Shown: positions 1 to 10,709 of the stretch, piece after piece
Numbering within the stretch: the first letter of the stretch is position 1
Layout of the letters: each line of letters opens with the position of its first letter
Source: Rostratula benghalensis
Lineage: Eukaryota > Chordata > Aves > Charadriiformes > Rostratulidae
Length of the DNA: 64,000 nucleotides
Direction of reading: 5' to 3'
Assembly: GCA_013399305.1 (NCBI GenBank)
Contig: VXAI01000166.1
Location: forward strand, 644,460 to 708,459
Notes under the pieces: model-generated
What the model saw: only the letters and a program-made list of their open reading frames with translations
What the model was told of the DNA's origin: nothing
Database searches by the model: none
Translations under genes and position numbers: made by a program

Positions 1-455
1 TTTGTTTTGCCACACACCAGCAAGAAGGGGCAGGAATTAGAGTAGCTCCCAGGTACAGACAAAAGTGAACAGCAGCTGGGTCTGTTACTTAAATTCCAGC
101 TGATGTACATCTGTTTCATGCCAAAGGTCATAATTTGAAGCATTTAGATTAAAAACTATATATTCTTAAAAGATAAAATGCAAAAGATCATAATCTCTTC
201 TGAATTTAAAGAGTCTACAGTTCTACATGTAAAGTGCATATAACATAGATGTTTGAGGAAGTGTCTACACTTTCTCCTCCTTATCCCTTTTCCTGGTTAG
301 ACTTAATTATCAAAATTCAACCTAACAACAAGCTGAATTTCACTGTAGAAACATACTGAAATTCCAGCAGGAGAGTTAATTTGTTGTTTAGTGATTTTAA
401 AGCATTTCAGTAACAACATACTGCATTCCTTTTCCTTTCCTTCTCTGTTTCGCAG
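1..455 (+). other. BBOX1: BBOX1 intron (3' part)
   Basis: Non-coding sequence upstream of the first visible exon, interpreted as the 3' part of a BBOX1 intron whose upstream exon lies outside the window. It ends in a pyrimidine-rich tract (about 428-450) and a CAG acceptor whose last G is at 455. No coding potential and no repeat were recognised in it. Confidence 0.85.
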
Positions 456-622
456 TGTGGATTCCAGAGGCCAAACAGTTCGCATCAATTACAATAATGC
501 AACAAGAGACACAGTGTTTGACATACCAGCTGAAAATGTGAGGCCTTTTTATGCAGCTCTAAAGGAATTTAATGATTTATTAAACAGCAGTGAACACAAG
601 TTTGCTTACAAGCTGAAACCAG
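456..622 (+). CDS. BBOX1: gamma-butyrobetaine dioxygenase, penultimate coding exon
   Basis: BBOX1 is the Fe(II)/2-oxoglutarate-dependent oxygenase that hydroxylates gamma-butyrobetaine, the last step of carnitine synthesis, in the cytosol. The exon follows a polypyrimidine-CAG acceptor and ends before a GTCAGT donor. Its first base completes a codon begun in the previous exon; the frame then runs from 457 for 55 codons (VDSRGQTVRINYNN at the start, FYAALKEF in the middle, YKLKP at the end) and the last G starts a split Gly codon. The peptide closely follows the human protein (DKGQVVRINFNNATRD, VQPFYAALKEF), corresponding to about residues 280-335 of 387. This part belongs to the double-stranded beta-helix catalytic domain before the distal iron-binding His. 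There are no internal stops and both splice phases agree with the next exon, so it looks functional. The close paralogue TMLHE was considered, but the ending and motifs fit BBOX1 better. Confidence 0.95.
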
Positions 623-2193
623 GTCAGTAAGTTGCCTCTCTTTATTTTCCATGTTTTTCCTAACAGTCAAAACACTTAAGCATTGTTAGAAGTGGTAGGG
701 AGAGGAAACTTCTATCACCTTCTATCACCTATTTTATTTCATAATGCATCCTTACATTCATCTACTATTACACTATTAAAAAAAACGGTGGGGGGAATAG
801 AGTCTATCTATTGACTGGGCCAACTTATCTGTATATTACATCAAAACCCTCTACCATATAGGAAATTGTAACTTTTCATATCAAATAGCACCACAGTTGA
901 GGCATGGCACGTGTACGACTGCTGTGCCATCCCCGTTCGGTGCCTGTTCATTAAATGATACAACATCTCATACTTTCTTCCTCTGCTTCATTTGATGCTT
1001 TGGGCTTTATACCAGTAGTAGCGGGGCACCTTCCCAATGGCTGCAGGAGTTGCAGAACATCTGGAAGATGATACAGATGCATAGTGTGCACAGTGGTGAA
1101 GGAAGCTGAATGGCACTGTGGGGAATTCAGTTATCGTCTTCACTTATGCCAGCATAATGCTGGATGAATTACCACAGGCCACTGCTGCTTCTGTGCTGCC
1201 TTTTCTGGGTGGCCTGTGCAAGACACATGGAAGCAGATTTGCGGAAGTGCTAAGTGCTCTAAACTTCATCTAGAGTTGTACAGGTCTATGTTTTGAACAT
1301 AAAACACTCTGCAAAAACACCCTTTATCCTTTAAAAGTCACTTCATGCATATATTTAACTACTTTGGCCTTAACTCTATTCTTTCATTCCAAAGACATAA
1401 AATAAAGATATGAATAATCCCTCATCTCTCAAGTGATGTTACAAAAGTAAATTCATTAGTGTATCTGCCTCATGTACCATGATGCTAGGGTCCTTAAAAT
1501 GTCTACAAGGAAATGAATCTCTCTCTGTTGGGAACATGCATTAAAATAATTTACAAGACCACATAATAAATGGTAAAACAAAGTTCATCATATTACATTA
1601 GTACCATCCATCCCATCAATTAACATGCCAAAATGGTGGTAGAGGGGAGGGGGACAAGGAAAGAAAGACTAGAAGGTTATTTAATTAGAGATTTATCATA
1701 ACAGTGACACCCAAGGGAGAAGAATTAAATTGGCATGCTAGCCATTTTTGTGATTTCCTAACTTTCAATGGCTTGACTGTTTTCATAAAATTCTCTGAAC
1801 AGTGACAGTAGTGCACAATGTGAATAGTACAAATAGTACCAGTCTGATCAAATAAAAGTCATCCTGGCGGCTTTCACCATTTTTATCCTTCCAGTGAATT
1901 TGTTGTAGTGACATTTCCCTTCAAGGCCTGCTTTTCTCAGGTGCACTCCCCTACCACTCTGCTTTTTAACTCCTGGCTACACAGGAAAACAAGCAGAGGT
2001 CTAAAGGAACCTGCCCTGTCTAGTTGAGAAAGACCAGCTAATTTAAAGTTATTGTGCCATTGCTGTGTACCTCCAGCAAAACTACATGAAATTATTGCTC
2101 CCTGACTGTTGATACACATCTACCTCCATGTTATCCATTTGAAAGAATCAACTACAAGTACCAAATATTAAACTTTGTGAAATCTCTTTATAG
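623..2193 (+). other. BBOX1: BBOX1 last intron
   Basis: Intron of 1571 bp with a GT donor (GTCAGTAAG, 623-631) and a TATAG acceptor ending at 2193. The split glycine codon (G at 622, GA at 2194-2195) shows it is a phase 1 intron. A perfect 10-bp tandem duplication lies at 711-730. A block at about 900-1260 is richer in G and C than the rest and resembles no repeat that I recognise. Short open frames inside the intron are unsupported. Confidence 0.9.
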
Positions 2194-2354
2194 GAGACAT
2201 AGTGACGTTTGATAACTGGCGCGTGCTTCATGGTCGCCAAAGCTACCCATCGGGATCAGAAGTGACTCGTCACCTGGAAGGTGCCTATGCAGACTGGGAT
2301 GTGGTCATGTCAAGGCTCCGACTTCTCAGGAAGAGGGTGCTGAATAGAGACTGA
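2194..2354 (+). CDS. BBOX1: gamma-butyrobetaine dioxygenase, terminal coding exon
   Basis: The exon opens with GA, completing the split Gly, and then encodes 52 residues (DIVTFDNWRVLHGRQSY at the start, HLEGAYADWDVVMSRLR near the end) before TGA at 2352-2354. Aligned from the C-terminus against the 387-residue human enzyme, the His of LHGR falls at position 347, the third iron ligand of the family's His-X-Asp...His triad. The Arg of TRHLEG falls at 360, which binds the 2-oxoglutarate carboxylate, and the Tyr of GAYADW falls at 366, part of the aromatic cage for the trimethylammonium group of the substrate. All three are present, so the catalytic end looks intact. The extreme C-terminus (RKRVLNRD) differs from human, as is usual for the tail. 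The first two iron ligands (202 and 204 in human) are encoded upstream of the window. Confidence 0.96.
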
Positions 2355-2690
2355 GATTTCTGCTAACCTCAAAAAAAAATCCCCAAAACCCAACACCTTA
2401 AAAATGGTGTTTTCTTTTCAGAAGCTAACATCATAAATCTATTTTTGAGTTCCATAAACTAAGAAACCTGTTGTTTGTAACAATTTCTCTGTGGCCTGAT
2501 CTTTCAATCCATGAAATGCCTTGCTACCTCTGTGCAGTTTAATTGCTTTTTAAAATCAATGCGCAAAGTGGCTTGAAAGGTTATCACTCTACTGGACTGA
2601 CTGGGAATCACGATTCCTTAATTTTCCTCTACAGATACCCCTGTCTTCCTAGAAAGCTTGGAATGGAGCATTAAAAAAGAGCGTATAAGT
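2355..2690 (+). other. BBOX1: BBOX1 3' UTR (inferred extent)
   Basis: AT-rich non-coding sequence directly after the stop codon. The first plausible polyadenylation hexamer is ATTAAA at 2670-2675. A canonical AATAAA occurs later, at 3014-3019, so the transcript could end near 2.7 kb or near 3.03 kb. The boundary is inference; transcript data would settle it. Confidence 0.5.
2670..2675 (+). promoter_or_regulatory. BBOX1: candidate polyadenylation signal ATTAAA
   Basis: The common variant hexamer ATTAAA lies 316 bases after the BBOX1 stop, with a T/A-rich stretch downstream. An AATAAA at 3014-3019 is the alternative. No strong GU-rich element distinguishes them. Confidence 0.35.
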
Positions 2691-5600
2691 ATTACTTACT
2701 TAAGATTTGTTACAAATAGCACCTTCCTCTATTTTTAGGGAGGCATTCTTTATTGCATAAATCATAACTAAAATTCATTACTAAAACAAGGACCCACTGC
2801 TGCGGAGTTAGTTTTATATACACAGCTTTCTAGGTAGAACCCCACCCTAATACAGGATTTCATGCAACAAACACTGTGTTCTGTATATCCTGCTCTACTT
2901 GTGGTAACTATCACAGCCACAAATAATTTTTTCTACATTTCTAAGTCCGTAAGCTCAGAAACCATAAAGCTACCAGAGAATGTGTCTTATTAATTTTCTG
3001 CATTAGAAATAGAAATAAATCCCAGTGTAGAGGTCACAGATAGGGGTCAGAAATCTCATCAGATGCTGTGCACAGGTGAAATTAAGATCTGCAGGGCAGA
3101 CAGACTTTTGAATTAAGTCAGGAAGAGGAACGCTGTTGCTGCTCTGCAGCTAGAAATCACAAAACACAGAAAGTGTTCATTGATTCTGCACATGACAGTG
3201 AAATGGGGACTGATCTCAGATCCTGTTTTGTTACACCAAATACAAGAGCACGCCTCCAATAGACTTGGTCTGTGGGGTGTTTTCCTCTAGATTGCATTCT
3301 GAATAGAGGTCATACAATGGAAAAATTACTGCAGCTGAAGTATTGGGTTTTGCCCCTATATTCAGGTGCCAATTTGAAAGAGGAAAAAAACCTCAGAATA
3401 CATGTTTTTATACCCAACAATATGTCCACTGAGTTTATTTTTCACTGTCCTTCTAGCTGCAGGGTTAACAGCACTCTCACCTGTGCTAAGTGTGACAAAA
3501 TAACCACACCTCCACCCTGACATCTCCTCTGTTCAGCTCTGTATTTTCAAACTATTCCTTGACAGTCAAATAACCACTAGTCTCTTCCTAGTAGGCTAAA
3601 ATAGTAGAACTACAACTGCAAAATTAAACAACTGTAGAATTAAATTTGTTGACACAAAATAGCATCAGCGAGACCCTAACATCAGCTTGGCAACACTTCC
3701 ATAGTTTCTACTCATCGTTTACAGTCAACAGGCATCTCAGCTGAATAATGAAATAAAACTAAATTAGGCTTCTGTCATGACCTGGCATAGTGTGGTTCAA
3801 ATCCATTCCTCTTTAGCAAGTAGTAAAATGTTTTTAATAAAAGTTTGGCATTAAGATGTAGCGTAATGAAACTGGCTTCTAGCGCCAATTTCATTTCTCA
3901 GTGCCTCCTTTAATTTTGGAAACATGAAAGTAATTTTTGCCTTTGCTATAAAAGGAGGAAAAGATGAGGAAAGGTTAATACCTGTATTCTGTAGGACACC
4001 ACCAGCACTGTGCTTTAACTGTGATATTTTCCATATAATAATTTAGTGAAGATTGCAATTTGTAACATTCAAACAAGACATCCTGGGATTTACACCAATG
4101 GTTAAGAGAAGAAATATTTTCTGCTTTTATTCTGTACTTTTCTAAAAACTGTTTATTCAAAATCCTGTTTATTAAAAGCCATTATGGATCTGAATAATGT
4201 TTTGGGCTCTTATCTAATCTCACACAAAATGTCTTGTACAAAGTCATTATTGTTTAGAAATATAAAAATATTTGGAAATATGATTAGAGGGATTCTTTCA
4301 GGTTTGTCCCATATACTTAACATATAAAGTGTAGATAAATGAGGTAGAGAAAACAAAACAACAACAAAAAAAGCAAAATTAATCAAGCTCTCAATGGATC
4401 TAATTTTGCACTTTGAGGATTTTTTGACAGTGAAATATGCCCAATTAAAAATTCACAAGAGATCCCTGGAGTTCATAACTTTATGCCTGAGTTATGCTGT
4501 ACTTTACATACCTGCACATCCTTGAACTGTCCACGTTTCCCTGAAATATGTAGTATCAATGTTAAATAAGTAACATAATTTTGGGGTTTTTAAAGGCAGC
4601 TTTGCAGATGGCAGGTGTCTGCCACACATAGATGAGATGGGCAGGTGTAGGAGTGCTGTGGCTCCAGGGTCCCAACAGCACAATCACTTTACTTGCATAC
4701 AAAAAAAAAAAAAAAAATCCTTTAGGATTACATATAAACATAATTCAAGTTAATTTATAGTGTAAAAAAAAAAAAAAATAGTTCAAGCAGAACAGAGTAC
4801 AAATAATTATAAAACCACTGGAAATGTGAAGTCCTGCACAAACCAAATCTAATCACGGCAACGCCTTTGTGAGCCATGCCACGATATCCAGTTTAACTGG
4901 GAAAGGGTCAGGCTACCCACCCAAACCTGATGCACAACCAAATCTTATGTTTCTGGCTGCAACCCCCCTGCTCAACTTCTAGGATCCACCTACTATCTAT
5001 ATCACAAATTTTAATCCTAAACACCTTTGCATATTACTGTAGTCAGAATAGAGAGTATTTCTGTAACTATCTGCAAAGCAGATCATCTCCTGATGACTAT
5101 ACTAATACCTGGTCGGGCTAAATAATGGAAAAAAAACAAGATTACTTTATTTCGCTTTCATCTCCAAATCCACACCAAAGAATGACATCACAGAGCTTTC
5201 AGACAGGTCTGGCTTTGATCTGCTTGAAATACTGACACATGCAGGTCACACCACTTAAGTTGCTTTGTGTTGTTCAAGATACATCACTTAACCAGCCTGT
5301 GGTCAACAACCGGCTGCATCTACTGGGCTCACAGCACAGCTGGAGAAATAGAAAAAAATACATATCCATTTTATTATTTGCAAATGCCTTCTCTGTTTCG
5401 TCCTAGCAAGAGGATGTTGGAGACAATCCTATGGCATTGTTCTCCTGTATAATTTTTTAAGTATATTTTTATCTATGCTGAAAGCAAGTAGCACCGTGGG
5501 TGTATCATTACACTCACATCTCTGTGGATTGCTTCAGCACAGCTCCTCTTTAGCCACTGCTGAGCTACCTGCAATGTGTGCCAAATTTTGTCTGGGCAGA

Positions 5601-8378
5601 CAGAAAACCCCAGTCCAGCGAGGTTTCCAAAATGCCTGTTGTCAGAAGAAAGCTGGAGTAGTTGCCCAGTTTTGCAAGTTGATCTGTACTGCTATATATA
5701 GGTCCAGCAAATTAAATGCAGCCTCTCATCACATATGTGACATATTACTCCTGGAAAATATGTATTTATTCTGTACTGTGTTTTTCTCTGACACAAATCA
5801 GAGAAGGTACTTCACCTTCTGGTCTCAAATTCTGCCTAAGTCAAATGAGTTCTTACTCTAATCTACACATTCATAAAGTTAACTGTCAGTCCAGGGCAAG
5901 TCCATATTTGAAAGTTTCATGCTGGAAATTTGAAATCACTTTTGGTAAAAGCTAACATAATAAATATATTTTATAAAAAAAAATTAAACTTAGAGCAGAA
6001 AATCTCCCCACCCTGTTACACCAGTCCAGTAGCACAAAAAAAAAGATGGTAAAGATCAGACACAGAAAGAGCACACACAAAAAAAAAACTTTAAAAAACA
6101 ACCCAACCAACAAAAAAAAACAATCCAACCCATACCAAATGAAAAAGAAATGGAAAATAAATCAGAAAGTCCAGAAAAGGAAATTGTCAAAGCCAGGGAA
6201 CCTACCTCCCCGGCTGATGTAGCCAGGGAACCAGCTACATCACCTCTAGAAAATGGCCAGAATACCAAATTTTAATTAAGCATAGACATGGCAGCTAATG
6301 GCTGAAATCAGTCTCAATATCAGACATGGGTTGAGATCTAAGAAAAGGGAAGCAAGGGCATTTTGAATCCATCTGGTATTGGATCAAGGTGTGGACAGGA
6401 GGCTGGTATTCTTCCTCCCAGGGGGACAATGGAGGGGATAGGCCCATGTCCCAGCCTCCTGCAACATCTGCAGGACAGTGCTGGAAAAAAGAAAGAATTG
6501 TTGGAGCAGCCAACACGTTATCACTTTTCCTGGCTACTTAAAAGGTTTTTCGGCAGAGGCACAGCAATTCAGACTGGCCCCAAGGTTTTCCCAAATTTTG
6601 TCAAGAGCAAACCAAAAGGTTAGGAGCTGGTGTTTGGGTGTTTTGTGAGCTAGTTTAGTTATAAAAATATATTTAAATTCAAATGCTTAATTTCTTTTTA
6701 ATGACTTTTCTTTAATACGTAAAAGCATCTGATAACTTCAAAGCAGGCAGAGGAATTTCTTTGTTGCCACGTCATGATACATGTGTCTTTTCCCATTAGC
6801 TCAAGCAAAATGAGACAGGAGGTCTTAACATGTGGATAGCAGAGTGTGGCTTCTCTATCATCCTTTCTTTCCAAGCAGTCATTTAGATCAATAACTACTC
6901 ATGCTGGCAATAATCGAGCTATGTGTCTCTTTCAAGTTATTTCTGGAAGCGTTCAAAGCAGCAAAGATCACAAAGCAACGGACATGGAGAAGATACAGCA
7001 GTTTTCAGAGTAAGTCATACTCAATTTTTGAAATCTTGGCCTGCTTTTTTTCTGTATTCAAACAGGAAAGTTGTTATGAAAAAGTGCATAGGGCCGTGCA
7101 ATGCCCTTGAAAGGAAGCAGGCAAGGAGCAGGCTGCTACAGTGAGCCCTGTGGTAGCAACCTTTGAAACACTGCTTGTGAGGAGGAGCAGGTTAATTCTG
7201 CACAGCATACCTGGAAATCAGCAGGACACAGCTCTCTCCCTTCTACCCACCGAAGTCTGCAGCTGTCTCTAGTTCTTTTCTGTCTTCAATAGTGTGCTCA
7301 CCATTAAGTTTTCTCACACTGCCCTTAGGCCACTTCATTTTCACTTGGACAAGGAAGCACACTTGCAGGTAGTACGAAAACCCTACCCACTCATTTTCTT
7401 GGCTCCTCTACAAGTTTGCCAAGAAAAACAAATGCTACACAGCCAGATCACATGATTTTTTTTGGCAACAGCAAATATTTAGAAAGAGCCTTTCCTCATC
7501 GTTTCGTGTTTCCCCAATGCCACATGGTGGCAGCTTTCCTTCAGCTATGCCCTGCAAAGAAGCAGAGGCAGTTTTGCTTTTGTGGCTTCTCCTTGAGTTC
7601 ATCATTCCCTTGCCCTCACAATATCATTCCTTTTCCCAGAGGCAAGCAATCCGCCAGGTTCTTTAACTATGGATATTATTATTTATAAGTTATATATTTT
7701 CTGTACTATTTACTTTTATTCATTGCCATTATTTCCATCATTTTTAATTTTAAAAGTGCCATTCAATGAGGGGGTGGGGGGGTTCATAATAAGGAGCTAT
7801 CAAAGCTAAAGGAATGATCAGTGTCAGAAGGCAAAGCATTGTCTCCTGTAGAGGACTTTACTTGTATCCAGAGCTAAGGATTTACTTCTGACTTTCTGGG
7901 TTTACTTTGGTCATCTTAATTCTTTTTGAGTAGAAAAGAGTAAGAAGAAGCAGCAGAGGGGTAACCCCCCATATTTCAGAGCCCACTTCTGGCTACGCCT
8001 GCTGTGGGAAAAGCTCTTGATCTGATCTCTAAAGAGATTTAACCAGTTTAGCAGACTTCCTCTCGGTTGGTTGAATTTCTTTCCCTGGATTGAGCATTTG
8101 CAACCTCTTAACAGCAGTGACACAAACAAACTGAAGCACAAAGCCATGTTATTTGTACAGGAACTACGTGAAGGTCAAAAGTTAATGTGCAGGGCTATGC
8201 CTGAGGTTAAACTCGGGCCTTGCATATCAGGTGTTCAGTCACTTTTATGGGAATTCAGATGAAATTTATGGAAATGTAATGAGATCAACATCTTGTGAGA
8301 CGTCCACTAAGGTCCAGTGAGAATAAGCATGGCTGGTGGGATTACAGCCTTACCATAGCCAGAGGAAGATGGTAAAAT
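2691..8378. other. intergenic DNA downstream of BBOX1
   Basis: About 5.7 kb without a recognisable gene. It contains two A-runs (about 4700-4717 and 4765-4779) and an A-rich tract at about 6070-6150. A somewhat GC-richer stretch at about 6270-6620 has open frames on both strands (86 codons plus, 73 codons minus) but no recognised protein match. The largest open frame (5475-5861, 128 codons) has low-complexity, hydrophobic and cysteine-rich composition and no flanking splice or promoter evidence, so it is not called a gene. Confidence 0.6.
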
Positions 8379-8755
8379 GTAGAATGGTTTGGGTTGGAAG
8401 GAACCTTGAAGATCATTTAGTTCCAACCTTCCTGCCATGGACAGGGACACCTCCCACTAGACCAGGTCTCTCAAAGGCCCATCCAACCTGGCTTCAAACA
8501 CCTTCAGGGATGAGGCATCCACAACTTCCCTGGGCAGCCTGTTCCAGTGTCTCACCACCTTCATAGTGAAAAATTTCTTCCCAATATCTAATCTACATCT
8601 ACCCTCTTCCAGGTTGAAATTATTACCCCTTGTCTTATGAATACATGCCCATTTAATGAATCCCTCTTTTTTTTTTTCATAAGCCCACTTCAGATACTGG
8701 AAGGCTGCTATAAGGTCTCCCTGGAGCCTTTTTTTTTTCCAGGCTGAACAACCTT
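8379..8755 (-). mobile_element. CR1 LINE, 5'-truncated 3' fragment
   Basis: Read on the + strand the segment begins with AGAATGGTTTGGGTTGGAAG and continues with GATCATTTAGTTCCAACC, the reverse complement of the avian CR1 3' end. It goes on through GGCAGCCTGTTCCAGTG and ends at CAGGCTGAACAACC. This is the last part of CR1 ORF2 plus the 3' UTR of an element lying on the minus strand, truncated at its 5' end as is usual for CR1. T-runs at about 8667-8679 and 8730-8738 are expanded relative to the pattern. No coding capacity remains. Confidence 0.92.
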
Positions 8756-10681
8756 ATTCCTTTTTTGGCTACAACGCATAACCCAATTCAAGTTGAGCCA
8801 AGTTCAACTCTCATAACTGAAGTTTAAACTTCAAATTCCTCCAAGGCTGGAAGCCATGCACCAGCCCTGCCTCCCCCCTGCCAGTGGCCACAGCAGCCCT
8901 TGGTCTGCTCACCATCCCTACCATGGTCTACAGGCTGGAAAACATCCAGCTGGGAAGCACAGCAGCCAAGGGAACCCCCAGGGTTCAGGAGAATTTCGTC
9001 TCCATCAGATGAGTAAGGTAAACCAATATGATAGGAAAAACAGAGCACGTTGTTGCTGCAGCCCGGACAGATGTCTGCTGTCAGATGCATCGCATATTGT
9101 ACAGCCATATCTGCTGGAAAAGCACTTTATGGATGATTTATCACATTACTGTGCCAAGGAGTTGAAAAGCCCCCTGAAAGTTTTCCACTTAATACTAACA
9201 TTCCCAGCTCAGTGATCCTCCCTGACATTTTGTACATTACTGTTCAAAGCAGTTCATGGAGCTGGGGGGAAACCTTCACCATCCCCTGGCTTGGCAGCAG
9301 TACCCTCACAGACAGACTTGGGATGCCTCATGCAGCCAGAACATCAAGAAAAATTTCAGACAGATTTGTTGTATTCCCTTCAGGTTTTTCTATTTCTGGT
9401 CATATCAGTGGGGAAGGGATGGTTTTATCCCAGCTGCCAATCTAGGTTCCCTCCACAGAGTCTTTGAGTTGAACACCACAGCAATGCAGCTCCTGAGGTG
9501 CTTGCACAGGATCCTGCCTTCTGCAGGCGAGCCAGTCTCCCAGCATCATCTGCCATTGCAAGGACAGGTCTAAGCCAGAGAACTGCAAAATTAATAACTT
9601 CCCGACTTCTGCCTATATAGGAGAGCATCCAGAGTCACAACACACCCATTCCAAGGTACATGCTCCCAGGTTCAACTCCCTTGTCTGCTCAGGACAACAT
9701 TTGCCTGCATCCTTGGCATCACACAGTAGTGTGGTACCAGTATCACCCCAAGGGCCAAAACCAGCAGACACGCTTGCAGATGTTCAAAGCACCAGCCACA
9801 CCTGTGGCTGCCTCCCCAGCAGGGAGAAGAAACCCATGTTAAGCACTAACTGTCTCTCATTAAACATGGGGGGAGTTCTGGCATCTATCTCTGCTCTTGA
9901 TGTCTTTCAGCCGTGCAGAGATCTGGTCCCTGCTGCAGGGAACTCAAAAGCCCAGAGCCGATGAAGGCACTGTTAACCTGGAGTGCACTAGCACTGGTTT
10001 ACACAGATTAGAAATGGGGTTTCCAAGTCATGGATCTGACTTGAAAAAAATCACCGTAGTGCAGAGTAAGGATTAGCAAGCATTGTCATAGCCTTCTCTG
10101 ACTTCTTGATCTTCTAGGAGACTTCACCAGGGTTATGGACTGACTAATGGGTTTGATCTGCAGCCCAGATCTCCTGGAGATTAAACAGCATGTAGGGTGA
10201 GTCTGGCTCTGCAACTACTTCTCCCTATCAGATCAAGTGTCTCATATGAGTAAATATATTTCTACTCTCTTCTTACCCATAGGTTTATCTGTCCAGAATA
10301 AGGCAAAGAATCAATAATCCCTGAAAGCCTCCTTTTTCCTTCCAAGTATTTTCATTTAGTACACATGGCCTATAAATCTGAAAACATTTGAACAGAGGCA
10401 TAGCTCCAGTCAGCTTTTACGTGGCCAAGGAGCCATATTCTATGTTTTGCAGCGAGTGATTTTGGCAGTATTTTAAGGCTCTTGTTTAGGAAAGGGGAGA
10501 CAAGATAAGCTCTGATTTTCTGTTGCCCTGCACAACCATCCTCGTTCATAAACACATCTCTCACCACTCATTCTGGAGGGGGACAAAACACAGGCTCAAA
10601 AATGGTTGTTGAACATAGAAGCGGCATGAGCTCATGGATTCTTTTCCTTCACCAAGCATGCTTCAGAATAAATACATCTAT

Positions 10682-10709
10682 TAAAAAAAAAAAAAAAGAA
10701 AGAAAGAAA
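10682..10709. repeat. A-run grading into (GAAA)n
   Basis: About 15 consecutive A bases followed by three GAAA units. It is an ordinary microsatellite and no retrotransposon body was recognised on either side. Confidence 0.9.

Noticed and set aside
391..455. Met at 391 as the start of a small protein continuing into the BBOX1 exon
   Set aside because: The stretch before 456 is intron: a polypyrimidine tract and CAG acceptor lie directly before the conserved coding sequence, and the homology begins at the splice site.
5475..5861. 128-codon plus-strand open frame as a gene
   Set aside because: Cys/Leu/Ser-rich without motif; overlaps another open frame in a different phase and lacks flanking signals.
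8824..10000. Overlapping open frames on both strands as exons
   Set aside because: GC-richer composition explains them; no conserved peptide or paired splice sites were recognised.
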